Shown here in pieces: positions 8,172 to 16,451 of a DNA stretch of 60,619 nucleotides. The position numbers and the translations under genes were made by a program. This stretch comes from a virus, in the IMG/VR virus record IMGVR_UViG_3300045119_000430, positions 1-60,619 of that record; one strand, given 5' to 3'. Below the pieces are notes generated by a model that was given only the letters and a program-made list of their open reading frames with translations, was not told the origin of the DNA and made no database searches. The first letter of the stretch is position 1; each line of letters starts with the position of its first letter.

Positions 8172-8731
8172 TCTTTCAGGCGGCCCCATGGGTCGTGGCA
8201 GTTGCCATGCTCGGGATCATCATTTGGCTGAGCTTCGAGTTGCGGCGGGCGGCGCGCCTCCAGCGAGCCGAGCCGCCGGTCGCGCGGCAGCCCGTCGTCA
8301 ACGACAACCTCCTCGGATGGGAGCCGGACATTGCCACGGTGATCGCGCTCGGCGCCGACCGGTTCATTGCGGTCGACACAGACGGCTGCCCCTGGCTGGC
8401 CGAGATGGACGTTGATGACGACGCGCTAATCCACTGGACGAAGCTCGATCGGCCTGAGATCTTCGGCAACGACGCGCAAGAGAAGCTTCTCGCACTCAAG
8501 AACGAACTGCGCCCGAAGATGGAGGCCGCTGGCTTCGACGAGTTCTCGATCTGGATCCGCAACGCGGCCAGCCCCGACACCGTCATCGGCATGGAGGCCA
8601 CCAAGGACGGCAGACCGTTCGAGTTCTCGCTTGAGACCACCGACATCGACGCCTTCGCGGTCCACGCCCGACGCGCTGTGGACTCAGCAACGATGGCGGC
8701 CACCCCACCTAAAGTGCCGGCGGACGCTTGA
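8168..8731 (+). CDS. Membrane-anchored hypothetical protein
   Basis: A 187-aa protein with one N-terminal transmembrane segment (WVVAVAMLGIIIWLSFEL) followed by a basic stop-transfer sequence and a soluble alpha/beta domain of about 130 residues, rich in Asp/Glu. With this topology the soluble domain would be cytoplasmic. It overlaps the upstream stop. No known family recognised. Confidence 0.65.
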   Translation: MIFQAAPWVVAVAMLGIIIWLSFELRRAARLQRAEPPVARQPVVNDNLLGWEPDIATVIALGADRFIAVDTDGCPWLAEMDVDDDALIHWTKLDRPEIFGNDAQEKLLALKNELRPKMEAAGFDEFSIWIRNAASPDTVIGMEATKDGRPFEFSLETTDIDAFAVHARRAVDSATMAATPPKVPADA

Positions 8732-8988
8732 CCCAATCCCCTCCACTCTGCCCCCTCTGCTGGCGCGAACTGGTCGAGAGGTTTTGCTACGGCCACTTGC
8801 GCCACTACAGGTGCCCCGCGTGCCCGTCGGCAACCTGCTATTTCGTTGCGGCCGGGGCTGTTACGCCAGCGAGGTGCCGAGGGGAACTCGCAGCACCGAA
8901 GGGGACGGTTTGCGGGGGGTGCGGAGGGACTGGGCTGAGGCAGCCGAAGACGCGCAAGGCCAAGGCGAAGGAGGTAGATCCGGCATGA
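8728..8988 (+). CDS. Zinc-ribbon protein
   Basis: An 86-aa product from TTG 8728, overlapping the upstream stop. It has CPLCW, a second CPACPSATC and a third CGGCGGTG (DnaJ-like) cluster, then a Lys-rich tail. Likely a small metal-binding nucleic-acid-associated protein. Confidence 0.6.
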   Translation: MTQSPPLCPLCWRELVERFCYGHLRHYRCPACPSATCYFVAAGAVTPARCRGELAAPKGTVCGGCGGTGLRQPKTRKAKAKEVDPA

Positions 8989-9701
8989 CGCCAGCCAAGC
9001 CGCGCAATTTGTGCCCGTGCGGAGCACGGTCGCGGTCTGCCCGGTCAAAGCGTTGCGCTCCGTGCCAGAGGCAGCATCGCAAGACGAAGCAACGTGTCTA
9101 CACGCAGAACCTCCGTGCCGCGTTCGTGGCATCTGGTCTCTGCTCCCAATGCGGGGCGCAGTGCGTGGAGGGTCGCAAGCGCTGCCAACGCTGCCTGGAT
9201 TACATGGCCAACTGGATCGCCGCGAGGTCCGAGCGGCGCATCGCCGCTGGCCTTTGCGGAATCTGCGGACTTGCTCCGCTGGTCCCGGGCCTCAGCGAGT
9301 GCGAAGCGTGCCGCGTGCGAATCAGGGCCGCAGTCGATCGGATCAGGAAAGGGAGGCTCTCACTCGGGCTCTGCGCCGCCTGCGCGAATGCGCCGGTGGC
9401 GGAAGGACGCAAGCAGTGCGCGGCTTGCCTTCGTCGAGAGGGCGTCCGCGATCGGCAGCGATCGAGGCGCCCGGAGCCATCACCGAAGACCGCCCCCGCG
9501 GAGTCTCTGCGCGAGGCCGCAGATCGATACTGCATGGCGCCTGCTCGGATGCTAACGCGCCTGCTTCGCGCGGGACTGGCCACCGACTCGAAGAGCGTCC
9601 GGCAGACGCGCTTCCCCTTCACCGAGGTTGATCGTGCGGTCGCGGCATTCGTCCCGAAGAAATGCGGCCGCCCGAAGACGGCGTGGAAGGAGTTCGCATG
9701 A
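8985..9701 (+). CDS. Tandem zinc-knuckle array protein
   Basis: A 238-aa protein with four similar zinc modules in residues 8-150: LCPCGARS...CAPC, GLCSQCGAQ...CQRC, GLCGICGLA...CEAC and GLCAACANA...CAAC. Each is a pair of CxxC motifs about 20 residues apart, linked by basic helices. The C-terminal part (ESLREAADRYCMAPARMLTR, then FTEVDRAV) looks like a helix-turn-helix or coiled region. It may bind DNA or RNA. Its stop overlaps the sigma-like gene. Confidence 0.65.
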   Translation: MTPAKPRNLCPCGARSRSARSKRCAPCQRQHRKTKQRVYTQNLRAAFVASGLCSQCGAQCVEGRKRCQRCLDYMANWIAARSERRIAAGLCGICGLAPLVPGLSECEACRVRIRAAVDRIRKGRLSLGLCAACANAPVAEGRKQCAACLRREGVRDRQRSRRPEPSPKTAPAESLREAADRYCMAPARMLTRLLRAGLATDSKSVRQTRFPFTEVDRAVAAFVPKKCGRPKTAWKEFA

Positions 9702-10351
9702 TCGCCGCCGCCCGCCACCTCCGCCTCGTCACCGACGACGACCTACCGCCGGCGATCCCGCTGCGGCCGGGGCAACAGCTGCTCGCGTTCGCCCTCAGGA
9801 TCGCGCCCCGCCAGCCCGGTCACCAGTGCCGATTCCCGCGGCCCAAGGCCCGGCAGCCCCGGCAATTCGACCTCCCGCTCACCGGCCCCCTTCGCCGCAC
9901 CCGTCGCTGGGTGCGCCCCAAGTCGATAGGCAACGACGCTCTTACCAAGTCGGAGCGAGCCAGCCTCGACGCCGACGCCCCCCGCCTGGCTGTCTTCTAC
10001 GAGACCCGACCCACTCTCCTGGGCGACTGCCTCCGACAGGGCTACCTGGTGGTGAGCCACGGGCCCTGCCTCCCCTGCCCCTGGGCCAGCTGCCGCCACC
10101 ACCTCCAGATCGAGGTCAAGGAGGCGACCGGCAACATGCTCAGGCCCACGATCAAGGAGAACTTCCCGGGCCGGGACTTCGACGAGCTTGAGGAGACGTG
10201 CTCCTTCCGCGGTCCCCTGCGCGGCGACGACGCCTCCCAGGAGCGGGTCGGGGAGCTGCTCAACATCACCATGCAGCGGGTCGACCAGATCGAGAAGGGC
10301 GGGTGCGCCAAGGCGAAGTGGCGGCGTGGTCCGCGGGGGTTCCGGTCCTGA
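9698..10351 (+). CDS. Sigma-region-4-like regulator with CPWxSCRHH motif (copy 1)
   Basis: A 217-aa protein. A Pro/Arg-rich N-terminal region is followed at about residue 125 by CPWASCRHHLQIEV, then an ETCSF element, then a C-terminal helix-turn-helix, VGELLNITMQRVDQIEK, like sigma-70 region 4. It is paralogous to the gene at 53734. Being the last gene before the first late promoter and terS, it is well placed to be a late transcription factor. The GTG at 9662 is also in frame, but ATG 9698 overlaps the upstream stop and is preferred. Confidence 0.7.
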   Translation: MIAAARHLRLVTDDDLPPAIPLRPGQQLLAFALRIAPRQPGHQCRFPRPKARQPRQFDLPLTGPLRRTRRWVRPKSIGNDALTKSERASLDADAPRLAVFYETRPTLLGDCLRQGYLVVSHGPCLPCPWASCRHHLQIEVKEATGNMLRPTIKENFPGRDFDELEETCSFRGPLRGDDASQERVGELLNITMQRVDQIEKGGCAKAKWRRGPRGFRS

Positions 10352-10359
10352 GGCGCGGC

Positions 10360-10408
10360 GGGATATCCGATCTTTGAGGGGCCCGCTTTCGCGGCGGACA
10401 GTGGATCT
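10360..10408 (+). promoter_or_regulatory. Leaderless late promoter P1 with GGGATATCC box
   Basis: GGGATATCC at 10360-10368, TTGAGG at 10374-10379, 17-bp spacer, GACAGT at 10397-10402, then exactly 6 nt to the GTG of terS at 10409. There is no Shine-Dalgarno. The same geometry recurs at 12385, 20203, 29130 and 33952. Confidence 0.65.
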
Positions 10409-11008
10409 GTGCCGCAGAAGCTGACCCCACGCCAGGCGCGGTTCGTCGAGGAGTACCTCATCGACCTCAACGCCACCAAGGCCGCGGAGCGTGCGGGGTT
10501 CAGCGCCAAGACGGTCCACGTTCAGGGTCCGAGGTTGTTAGCAAATGTTAGGGTTGCCGAGGCCATCGCGGCGGCCAAGGAGAAGCGTCTAGCCCGGGTC
10601 GAGATCACCCAAGACAGGGTGCTCCGCGAGCTCGCCGCCCTGGCGTTCTCGAACCTGACTCACTTCGAGGTCGATGACTTCGGCAAGATCACGCTAGCGC
10701 CTGATGCCCCGACAAACGCCCATGCCGCCGTGTCGTCCATCAAGCACCGCATCACGAGAGACGAGGATGGCAACACGACCCGGGAAGTCGAGATCAAGCT
10801 CTGGGACAAGCCGAGCATGGTGAAGATCGCAGGCCGCCACACGAACACCCCCGGATTCTGGGACCGCATGGAGGTGTCGGGACCGGACGGCAAGCCGATC
10901 GAGATCCAGGAGCAGCGCGCAGCGGTCAACTCGAAGATGGAGGCCCTCTTCCGGGTGGCGGCGGCCAAGCGCGCAGAGATCGAGCCAGGGCCGAAGCCAG
11001 GGGAATAG
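10409..11008 (+). CDS. terS: Terminase small subunit
   Basis: A 199-aa protein of the Terminase_2 type. LTPRQARFVEEYLIDLNATK and an AAERAGFSAKTVHVQG helix-turn-helix at residues 4-50 form the DNA-recognition domain, followed by a helical oligomerisation region. It recognises packaging DNA and hands it to the large subunit encoded 3 nt downstream. The start GTG lies 6 nt from the proposed -10, suggesting leaderless translation. Confidence 0.88.
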   Translation: MPQKLTPRQARFVEEYLIDLNATKAAERAGFSAKTVHVQGPRLLANVRVAEAIAAAKEKRLARVEITQDRVLRELAALAFSNLTHFEVDDFGKITLAPDAPTNAHAAVSSIKHRITRDEDGNTTREVEIKLWDKPSMVKIAGRHTNTPGFWDRMEVSGPDGKPIEIQEQRAAVNSKMEALFRVAAAKRAEIEPGPKPGE

Positions 11009-11011
11009 CCG

Positions 11012-12388
11012 GTGGGCGTCCCTGCGGGGATAGAATTCCTGGCTCAGTTCGAATCCCTGGAGGCGTTCGACGCGCAGTTTGACACGGCCGATGAGGCAGC
11101 CGCCGCGCGCCGAGAGATCGCGGACGCCTGGCGCTGGGTCGCCCGCCCCGAGCAGCTCGAGCCCGCGAACGACAACCGAAGCCAGTGGCTTACATGGCTG
11201 ATCCTCGCCGGCCGAGGCTGGGGAAAGAGCCGCGTAGGCGCCGAGACGATCCTAAATTGGATCATCACGGGCCAATGCCGGCGGGTGGCCCTCGTCGCCC
11301 CGACATCGGCCGACGCTCGCGATGTCATGGTCGAGGGCGAGTCCGGGATCCTGGCTTGCTCGGAGCGCGCGCAGTTCCCGGGCCGGTACGAGCCGTCTAA
11401 GCGTCGGATCACGTGGCCGAACGGCGCGATCGCCACCCTGTACTCGGCCCAAGAGCCGGATCGTCTCCGCGGCCCCCAGCATGATGGGGCGTGGGCGGAC
11501 GAACTAGCCGCCTGGCACAACCCGCAGGCCGTCTGGGATCAGCTTCAATTTGGGCTGCGCCTAGGTCTTCACCCGCGGACTATCGTCACCACGACGCCCC
11601 GACCGCTGCCCATCATCAAGGCGCTGATCAAGGATCCTTCGGTCGCCATCACGAAGGGATCGACCTTCGACAATGCGCCCAACCTGGCAGCGTCGTTCCT
11701 GCGCGCCATCCGCAACGCCTACGAAGGTACACGCCTCGGCCGCCAAGAACTGAACGCCGAGATCCTGGACGACAACCCCGGCGCCCTCTGGCGGCAGGCG
11801 ATGATAGACGCCCTGCGCGTTCAGACAGCGCCGATGGAGATGCAGCGGATAGCCATCGCCATCGATCCTGCCGTCACCGCCAACGAGGACAGCGATCTCA
11901 CCGGCATGGTGTCGGGCGGCCGCGCGCCGTGCCGCATGCTACCGGCCTGCAAGGGGGAGGTTCACGCCTTCGTCTTCGACGATGAGTCGGGCATCTATAC
12001 CCCGTCCGAGTGGGCCAAGAAGGCCTGCACGACCTACCATGCCCGCCGAGCCGACCGGGTGATCGGCGAGGTTAACAACGGCGGTGACCTCGTGGAGGCC
12101 AATCTCCGCGCCAACGGAGACGCCACGGTCAGCTACCGGGCCGTCCACGCCTCCCGGGGAAAGATCATTCGAGCCGAGCCGATCGCCGCCCTCTACGAAC
12201 AGGGGAAGGTCCACCACGTCGGAACCCACGGCAAGCTCGAGGACGAGATGACCCAGTGGGACCCGCTCGCGGGGATGAGGAGTCCCAGCCGCATGGACGC
12301 CCTGGTCTGGCTGCTGACCGACCTGATGCTCGGGGAGGCCCGCGTCGGCGGCGCGCCCCGCGTACCGGGTGCTGGGCGCCGTATTTGA
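11012..12388 (+). CDS. terL: Terminase large subunit
   Basis: A 458-aa packaging motor. Walker A is LAGRGWGKSR at about residues 65-74, and the Walker B/acidic segment is GAWADELAAW near 160. The coupling motif is VTTTPRP near 193, and the C-terminal nuclease domain begins at IAIDPAVTANEDSDLTG with its catalytic Asp near 287. The length is typical. GTG 11012 follows terS by 3 nt. Its stop codon lies within the next promoter's -35 element. Confidence 0.93.
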   Translation: MGVPAGIEFLAQFESLEAFDAQFDTADEAAAARREIADAWRWVARPEQLEPANDNRSQWLTWLILAGRGWGKSRVGAETILNWIITGQCRRVALVAPTSADARDVMVEGESGILACSERAQFPGRYEPSKRRITWPNGAIATLYSAQEPDRLRGPQHDGAWADELAAWHNPQAVWDQLQFGLRLGLHPRTIVTTTPRPLPIIKALIKDPSVAITKGSTFDNAPNLAASFLRAIRNAYEGTRLGRQELNAEILDDNPGALWRQAMIDALRVQTAPMEMQRIAIAIDPAVTANEDSDLTGMVSGGRAPCRMLPACKGEVHAFVFDDESGIYTPSEWAKKACTTYHARRADRVIGEVNNGGDLVEANLRANGDATVSYRAVHASRGKIIRAEPIAALYEQGKVHHVGTHGKLEDEMTQWDPLAGMRSPSRMDALVWLLTDLMLGEARVGGAPRVPGAGRRI

Positions 12389-12419
12389 GGGTAGGCGGGA
12401 TATCCCCCACGCTCGCTCC
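12385..12419 (+). promoter_or_regulatory. Leaderless late promoter P2 for the portal gene
   Basis: TTGAGG at 12385-12390 (containing the TerL stop), 17-bp spacer with GGGATATCC at 12397-12405, CACGCT at 12408-12413, then 6 nt to GTG 12420. No Shine-Dalgarno. This spacing decides the portal start. Confidence 0.62.
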
Positions 12420-14642
12420 GTGACCCCAGGAATGAAGGCGCGGGCGGCGACTCTTCGAACGCAGCTGCGCCAACTCCCAACGCAGAGCCTGATCGACCCC
12501 GACGACATCGGCGACATTATCGGGATCATGCGGCATCTCCGTCAGGGGACGCTGCGAGACGCCGCGCTTCTCTGCGACGCCATCGAGGGCGACGACCGCA
12601 TCAAGGCCGTGCAGGAGACGCGGGTAGGAAGTCTTCGGGCGACGTCGTTGAACGTGAAGCCGGCCGCCGACCGGTCATTGCTCGATTTGACCGATGGCGA
12701 AGAGCCGAAGCCCGACGCCGAACGGACGAAGCTCACGCAGCAACTGGCCCAGCAACTCGGCGGGGTCGACGACGTGCCGGGCGAGTGGGACCGCATCTTT
12801 CCTCCTGGCGTGATCGGCGACCTGTGTCGATGGGGGACTCTGCTGGGCATCGGCGTTGCCGAACAGATCTACCCGCAGTCCAAGCCGCCGTGGATACCTC
12901 GTCTGAAGATCTGGCACCCGCAGTTCATTCGTTGGGACTGGGCGCGCGACTGCTACCGCATCTTGACGGCGGATGGCGAGATCGATCTCCCTCGTCTCGA
13001 CGAGAACCCAAACGGCGACGGCCGCTGGCTGATGTGGTGCCCCTACGGCTACCGCGAGGGATTCAAGCGGGGGCTGATCCGCGCGATGGGCAAGCTCTAC
13101 GTGATGCGCCAGTGGGACGAGCGGGATTGGGCTCGCTGGAACGAGACCAAGGGACTCGGGATCGTCAAGGCGATCATGCCGATGACCGAGAACGAGGAGG
13201 TCGACCAGCAGTTCCTCAACGACATTTCGAATCGCGGCTCAGAGGCGGTGATCGCCGTCCGCAAGGGCGAAGAAGGCAACCAGTACGACATCGAGAACGT
13301 GTCCGACTCGGCCGGCGGCGAGGGATGGAAGTCGTTCCAGGAGTTCAAGCGGGCGCTCGACGTGGACATCGCAGTCCTCTGGCTCGGCCAGAACCTCACG
13401 ACCGAGAGCCCGTCGAACGGGTCGAGCTCCAAGTCGCTCGGCGAGGTCCAGCGCGCGACGAGCCTGGATCGCCTCAAGGTTGACGCTGGGATTGCGACCG
13501 CCGCCTACGACCAGGTGATCGTGCCGATGACGACCATGAACTACGGCGATCCGACGCTGGCCCCGCTGCCCGTCTACGTCACCGAGCCGCCGAAGGATCA
13601 ACTCGCCGAGGCGACGGCCATGAAGATGACCGGCGACGGCGTCACGGCTCTGAAAGGCGCTGGAATCCCGGTCGACGAGCGGGCGATCGGCGAAGACTTC
13701 GGCGTGCCGATGAAGACCGAAGAGCAAGCCGCCGCCGAGAAGGCCATCGCCGACGAGGAAGCCGCCGCGAAGATGCAGGCCCAGCGCGACCTCATGGGCC
13801 AGCAAAACGACACCCCGCCGAGCGCCGAGCAAGACCGGGCCAACCCGTCGGGCAAGGCAGCCCTGCGCGCAACGACGCCCGCGGCCTACCCACGCCGCAC
13901 CTTCGCTGGCCTTCCGGTCGCGATCGAGCACGCCGCCGGCACCACGCGAATCTGGCGCGACGCCGGCCCGAACGGTCAGACGATCGGCTCCACGAAGATG
14001 CTCCACGACTACGGGTTCATCGAGGGCCACATGGGGGCCGACGGCGAGGAGCTCGACGTCTACCTCGGGCCCGACGAGAACGCACCGAACGTCCACGTCA
14101 TCCACCAGAACAAGGCGCCCGACTACAAGTCCTACGACGAGGACAAGACGATGCTCGGCTTCGCCGGCGCCGACGAGGCCAAGGCCGCTTACATGGCTCA
14201 CCGGAACGACGGCGACCGGGCTATCCGCGGCATGTCGTCGATGCCTCTCGACCGCTTCAAGGCCAAGCTGAAGCGACGCACAGGGACCGGTCCGGTACGC
14301 GCCTCGGCGGTCGACGTGGACCGCACTACCGCAGCCCTGGTGGCCCTGGCGAGCAAGGCGGCGGTGAAGCCGCGCAAGGGGAAGGCATGCGACGCCGACC
14401 GCCTCACGGCCAACGCAACCCGCCTGGCGTCACGAGCGCTGGCGCCATACGTGACGGGCGTGCGCGGCCTGCTCGATGGCTTGGCGGACCACCCCGACCC
14501 GTTCGGTGAACTGAAAAAGCGCTTGGTCACCCACTACCGCAAGGCCGACCCGTCTCGGCTCGCAACGGTGGTGGAGCGCACGCGGGTGATGGCGCACATG
14601 GCCGGGCGGGCCGATGTCCACGCGGAGCACAGGTCGGCGTGA
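12420..14642 (+). CDS. Portal protein (Mu gp29/DUF935-like) with C-terminal InPase-like domain
   Basis: A 740-aa protein. Residues 1 to about 430 are a DUF935 portal: IIGIMRHLRQGTLRDAALL, IKAVQETRVGSLRA, the WHPQFIRWDW strand and LGQNLTTESPSNGSSSKS. After an Ala/Glu-rich linker, residues about 495-620 match an inorganic-pyrophosphatase-like fold domain (IEHAAGTTRIWRDAGP, YGFIEGHMGADGEELDVYLG). Such domains are known fused to Mu-type portal or head proteins; their role is unclear. The start at GTG 12420 follows from the leaderless promoter; GTG 12369 would overlap terL. Confidence 0.88.
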   Translation: MTPGMKARAATLRTQLRQLPTQSLIDPDDIGDIIGIMRHLRQGTLRDAALLCDAIEGDDRIKAVQETRVGSLRATSLNVKPAADRSLLDLTDGEEPKPDAERTKLTQQLAQQLGGVDDVPGEWDRIFPPGVIGDLCRWGTLLGIGVAEQIYPQSKPPWIPRLKIWHPQFIRWDWARDCYRILTADGEIDLPRLDENPNGDGRWLMWCPYGYREGFKRGLIRAMGKLYVMRQWDERDWARWNETKGLGIVKAIMPMTENEEVDQQFLNDISNRGSEAVIAVRKGEEGNQYDIENVSDSAGGEGWKSFQEFKRALDVDIAVLWLGQNLTTESPSNGSSSKSLGEVQRATSLDRLKVDAGIATAAYDQVIVPMTTMNYGDPTLAPLPVYVTEPPKDQLAEATAMKMTGDGVTALKGAGIPVDERAIGEDFGVPMKTEEQAAAEKAIADEEAAAKMQAQRDLMGQQNDTPPSAEQDRANPSGKAALRATTPAAYPRRTFAGLPVAIEHAAGTTRIWRDAGPNGQTIGSTKMLHDYGFIEGHMGADGEELDVYLGPDENAPNVHVIHQNKAPDYKSYDEDKTMLGFAGADEAKAAYMAHRNDGDRAIRGMSSMPLDRFKAKLKRRTGTGPVRASAVDVDRTTAALVALASKAAVKPRKGKACDADRLTANATRLASRALAPYVTGVRGLLDGLADHPDPFGELKKRLVTHYRKADPSRLATVVERTRVMAHMAGRADVHAEHRSA

Positions 14643-14821
14643 CGATGCCCAAGAAGGGCGCTCCGAAGAGGCAGCTGACGGCCTACGTGCGAGCGGAACT
14701 GAAAGTCGGCTTGGCCGAGAGGGCCGCGCGGGAAGACCGCCCCGTGCGCGAATTGCTCGAGGAGGCCATCGATCGATTCCTGGCGCCGTCAGCCGAAGAG
14801 CCGGCGCCGAAGCGCGCGTAA
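14639..14821 (+). CDS. Ribbon-helix-helix protein
   Basis: A 60-aa protein, PKRQLTAYVRAELKVGLAER then VRELLEEAIDRFLAP, fitting the beta-strand plus two helices of the CopG/Arc family. GTG 14639 overlaps the portal stop; ATG 14645 is an alternative. It converges on a leftward cluster and could regulate it. Confidence 0.65.
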   Translation: MTMPKKGAPKRQLTAYVRAELKVGLAERAAREDRPVRELLEEAIDRFLAPSAEEPAPKRA

Positions 14822-15004
14822 CATCGCCCGCACGCTGTCGCGAGGCGGACCCTCATCGATCTCGGCGGATATCCGGTTCTCGGCGCGCTTGGCGGTCATT
14901 TCATCGGCCAGGTCGTCACGGCCAAGCGACCGCCGCAGAAGGGCAGCGCGGTCTTGCTCGCGAATCGGATCGGTCGGCAAGTCGGCGAGCCTACCCCGGA
15001 CCAA
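14789..15004 (-). CDS. Possible small leftward protein
   Basis: A 71-aa Arg-rich ORF from TTG 15004, overlapping the end of the upstream leftward gene by 14 nt and the 3' end of the rightward ribbon-helix-helix gene by 33 nt. Support is only tandem position and high GC3. A shorter start at ATG 14899 is possible. Confidence 0.35.
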   Translation of the reverse strand: MVRGRLADLPTDPIREQDRAALLRRSLGRDDLADEMTAKRAENRISAEIDEGPPRDSVRAMLRALRRRLFG

Positions 15005-15308
15005 GGGCGCGGAAAAGCACCGCTTCAGCGAAGGCCTCAGCCGCCGACCGCGGCGCGCCCCTGGCCATGGTCTCGGCGATGATGGCCCGGCGGATATCCG
15101 AGGTCTTCGCGGCCACGCCGGCCTGAAAGCCGAGGAGCCAATCGTCGACCGCCGACGGCTCGGCCCGGCCGGCGCTTACGTCGAGGAGGGCGGGATCGGT
15201 TGCGGTCTCTGGCGTCGACTCGCCGGCGATCTCGCGTTCGGGGACTACCCCGGGATCGTAGAGCGTCGGGGAGTCGTCGTCGAAGAATTCGCCATCGTCG
15301 TCCCCCAT
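14991..15308 (-). CDS. Acidic hypothetical protein, leftward cargo
   Basis: A 105-aa protein with a very acidic N-terminus (MGDDDGEFFDDDSPTLYDP) and a helical C-terminal half (DWLLGFQAGVAAKTSDIRRA). It lies directly downstream of the lipoprotein gene on the strand opposite to the structural genes. Function unknown. Confidence 0.6.
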   Translation of the reverse strand: MGDDDGEFFDDDSPTLYDPGVVPEREIAGESTPETATDPALLDVSAGRAEPSAVDDWLLGFQAGVAAKTSDIRRAIIAETMARGAPRSAAEAFAEAVLFRALGPG

Positions 15309-15330
15309 CTCCCACCCGGCCTGAGCCTTG

Positions 15331-15798
15331 TCAGCAGGGCTCGGCGCGCGGCGGCTCGCGGACGGTCACGCCGTTGAGCGACAGCCAGGCCCTGTACTCG
15401 CCAAGGCGCCAGTAGACCGGGGATCGGTCGGCCTGCAGGGAGTGCTTCGCGAGCCATTCCTTGCCGCGAGCGATCTTGACCGCGGCGAGCGGGTCAACCT
15501 GGGCTCCGGTGGCCTGCTTCTGCAAATCGGCGATCACCTGGGCGACCGCCGAATCGATCACGCCCGTGCAGAGACCCAAGCGCACGGCCAGATCTTCGAG
15601 GTCAGAAACGTAGGCATCGGGCGAGGCCTGGTCACCCAGCGCCGAGCTGACGAGGGCCAGGAGGTCGGGCGTGACTGTCGGCGCGCACTTCGTCACCGTG
15701 CTGGCCGCGGTGGCGCAGGACGACACGTAGGCGCCGAAAGACAGCAGGCAGACGGCGATGGAAACGGCGGCGATGAGGCGGGACAGGCTGACGCGCAT
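15331..15798 (-). CDS. Putative exported lipoprotein (moron)
   Basis: A 155-aa protein with a signal-peptide-like N-terminus (LIAAVSIAVCLLSFGAYVSS then Cys), so lipidation at about Cys28 is plausible. The mature part is helical with a C-terminal WLSLNGVTV segment. It has a good AGGAGC Shine-Dalgarno and its own promoter on the minus strand. Independent, opposite-strand transcription inside a late operon is typical of morons, such as lysogenic conversion or superinfection exclusion genes. A spanin role is less likely by position. Confidence 0.65.
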   Translation of the reverse strand: MRVSLSRLIAAVSIAVCLLSFGAYVSSCATAASTVTKCAPTVTPDLLALVSSALGDQASPDAYVSDLEDLAVRLGLCTGVIDSAVAQVIADLQKQATGAQVDPLAAVKIARGKEWLAKHSLQADRSPVYWRLGEYRAWLSLNGVTVREPPRAEPC

Positions 15799-15828
15799 GG
15801 GCGGTGCTCCTGGTTGGTTGGTGGCCCG

Positions 15829-15857
15829 AGCGTGAACCCGCAGTGCGGCGGGCTCAA
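15829..15857 (-). promoter_or_regulatory. Promoter for the leftward lipoprotein gene
   Basis: On the minus strand, TTGAGC (15857-15852), a 17-bp spacer and CACGCT (15834-15829). The -10 is identical to that of the portal promoter. Unlike the other promoters, a leader of about 25 nt with a Shine-Dalgarno follows before ATG 15798. Confidence 0.5.
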
Positions 15858-15877
15858 AGATTTGGCGGGGCGAGAAT

Positions 15878-15905
15878 TTGAGGGCCGAAACAGGACGCGG
15901 AGAGT
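15878..15905 (+). promoter_or_regulatory. Rightward late promoter P3
   Basis: TTGAGG at 15878-15883 in the extended context AATTTGAGGGC, 16-bp spacer, GAGAGT at 15900-15905. A 49-nt leader with AACAGGAGAT precedes ATG 15955, so this copy is leadered. It is divergent from the lipoprotein promoter. Confidence 0.48.
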
Positions 15906-15954
15906 GGTCTCACTTCAGCCGCCTCGCGCGGCGTCCATCCAACAGGAGATCATC

Positions 15955-16446
15955 ATGGCGCGTCTGTACTCTCTCAATGCCGGCGGCCTCACGCTGGCCA
16001 ACCAGGCCGTCACGCTGGCCTTCCTGAACCCGGCGGCGGGCCCCTCCCCGCAGATCAGAATCAAGCGCGTCACCGTCGGCCAGTCCGGCTCGACGACCAG
16101 CGCGATGCAGCGGATCCAGCTGGTCACCCAGGTGACTGCGTTCCCGACGCTGACGTCGTCGACCCCCAAGACGATCACCCTCGGCGACCCGGCCTCGGCG
16201 ATCACCGGCGGCACCGCGGGCGCGGCCGGGACCTCGGGCGTGAACGCCTCGGCGGAAGGCGGCGGCACCAAGACCGTCCGCAAGGAGTCGACCTTCAACG
16301 TGCTCAACGGCTACGAGTGGATCGCCACCCCGGAAGACTTCATCAACCTCCAGGCGGGCAGCACGGCGGGCTTCGGCGTGTTTCTGCCGGTCGCCGCTTC
16401 CTCGCTGAGCAACTGGCAAGTCGAAGTCGTCTTCTCGGAGGACTAA
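15955..16446 (+). CDS. Putative virion/head accessory protein
   Basis: A 163-aa Ser/Thr/Gly-rich beta protein. ARLYSLNAGGLTLANQAVTL leads into IRIKRVTVGQSGSTTSAMQR, and the C-terminus is SSLSNWQVEVVFSED. The composition resembles virion decoration or surface proteins. A strong AACAGGAGATCATC Shine-Dalgarno supports the start and high expression. It begins a four-gene accessory group placed between portal and gpF. Confidence 0.65.
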   Translation: MARLYSLNAGGLTLANQAVTLAFLNPAAGPSPQIRIKRVTVGQSGSTTSAMQRIQLVTQVTAFPTLTSSTPKTITLGDPASAITGGTAGAAGTSGVNASAEGGGTKTVRKESTFNVLNGYEWIATPEDFINLQAGSTAGFGVFLPVAASSLSNWQVEVVFSED

Positions 16447-16451
16447 CCGCC

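Noticed and set aside
13239-14201. Long open frame on the minus strand under the portal gene (320 codons)
   Set aside because: It is the antisense of a clear portal coding region. Long antisense frames are common in high-GC DNA, and its product is low-complexity Arg/Gly/Val-rich with no start signal.
14863-15100. Two further GGATATCC copies as extra late-promoter boxes
   Set aside because: They lie inside codons of leftward genes (for Ile with neighbouring Arg/Ser residues), lack the third G of GGGATATCC, and have no TTGAGG or start codon at the right distance.
15328-15954. Upstream extension of the 15955 gene to 15328
   Set aside because: The extension is antisense to the lipoprotein gene. 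ATG 15955 has a strong Shine-Dalgarno, and the protein resemblance begins there.
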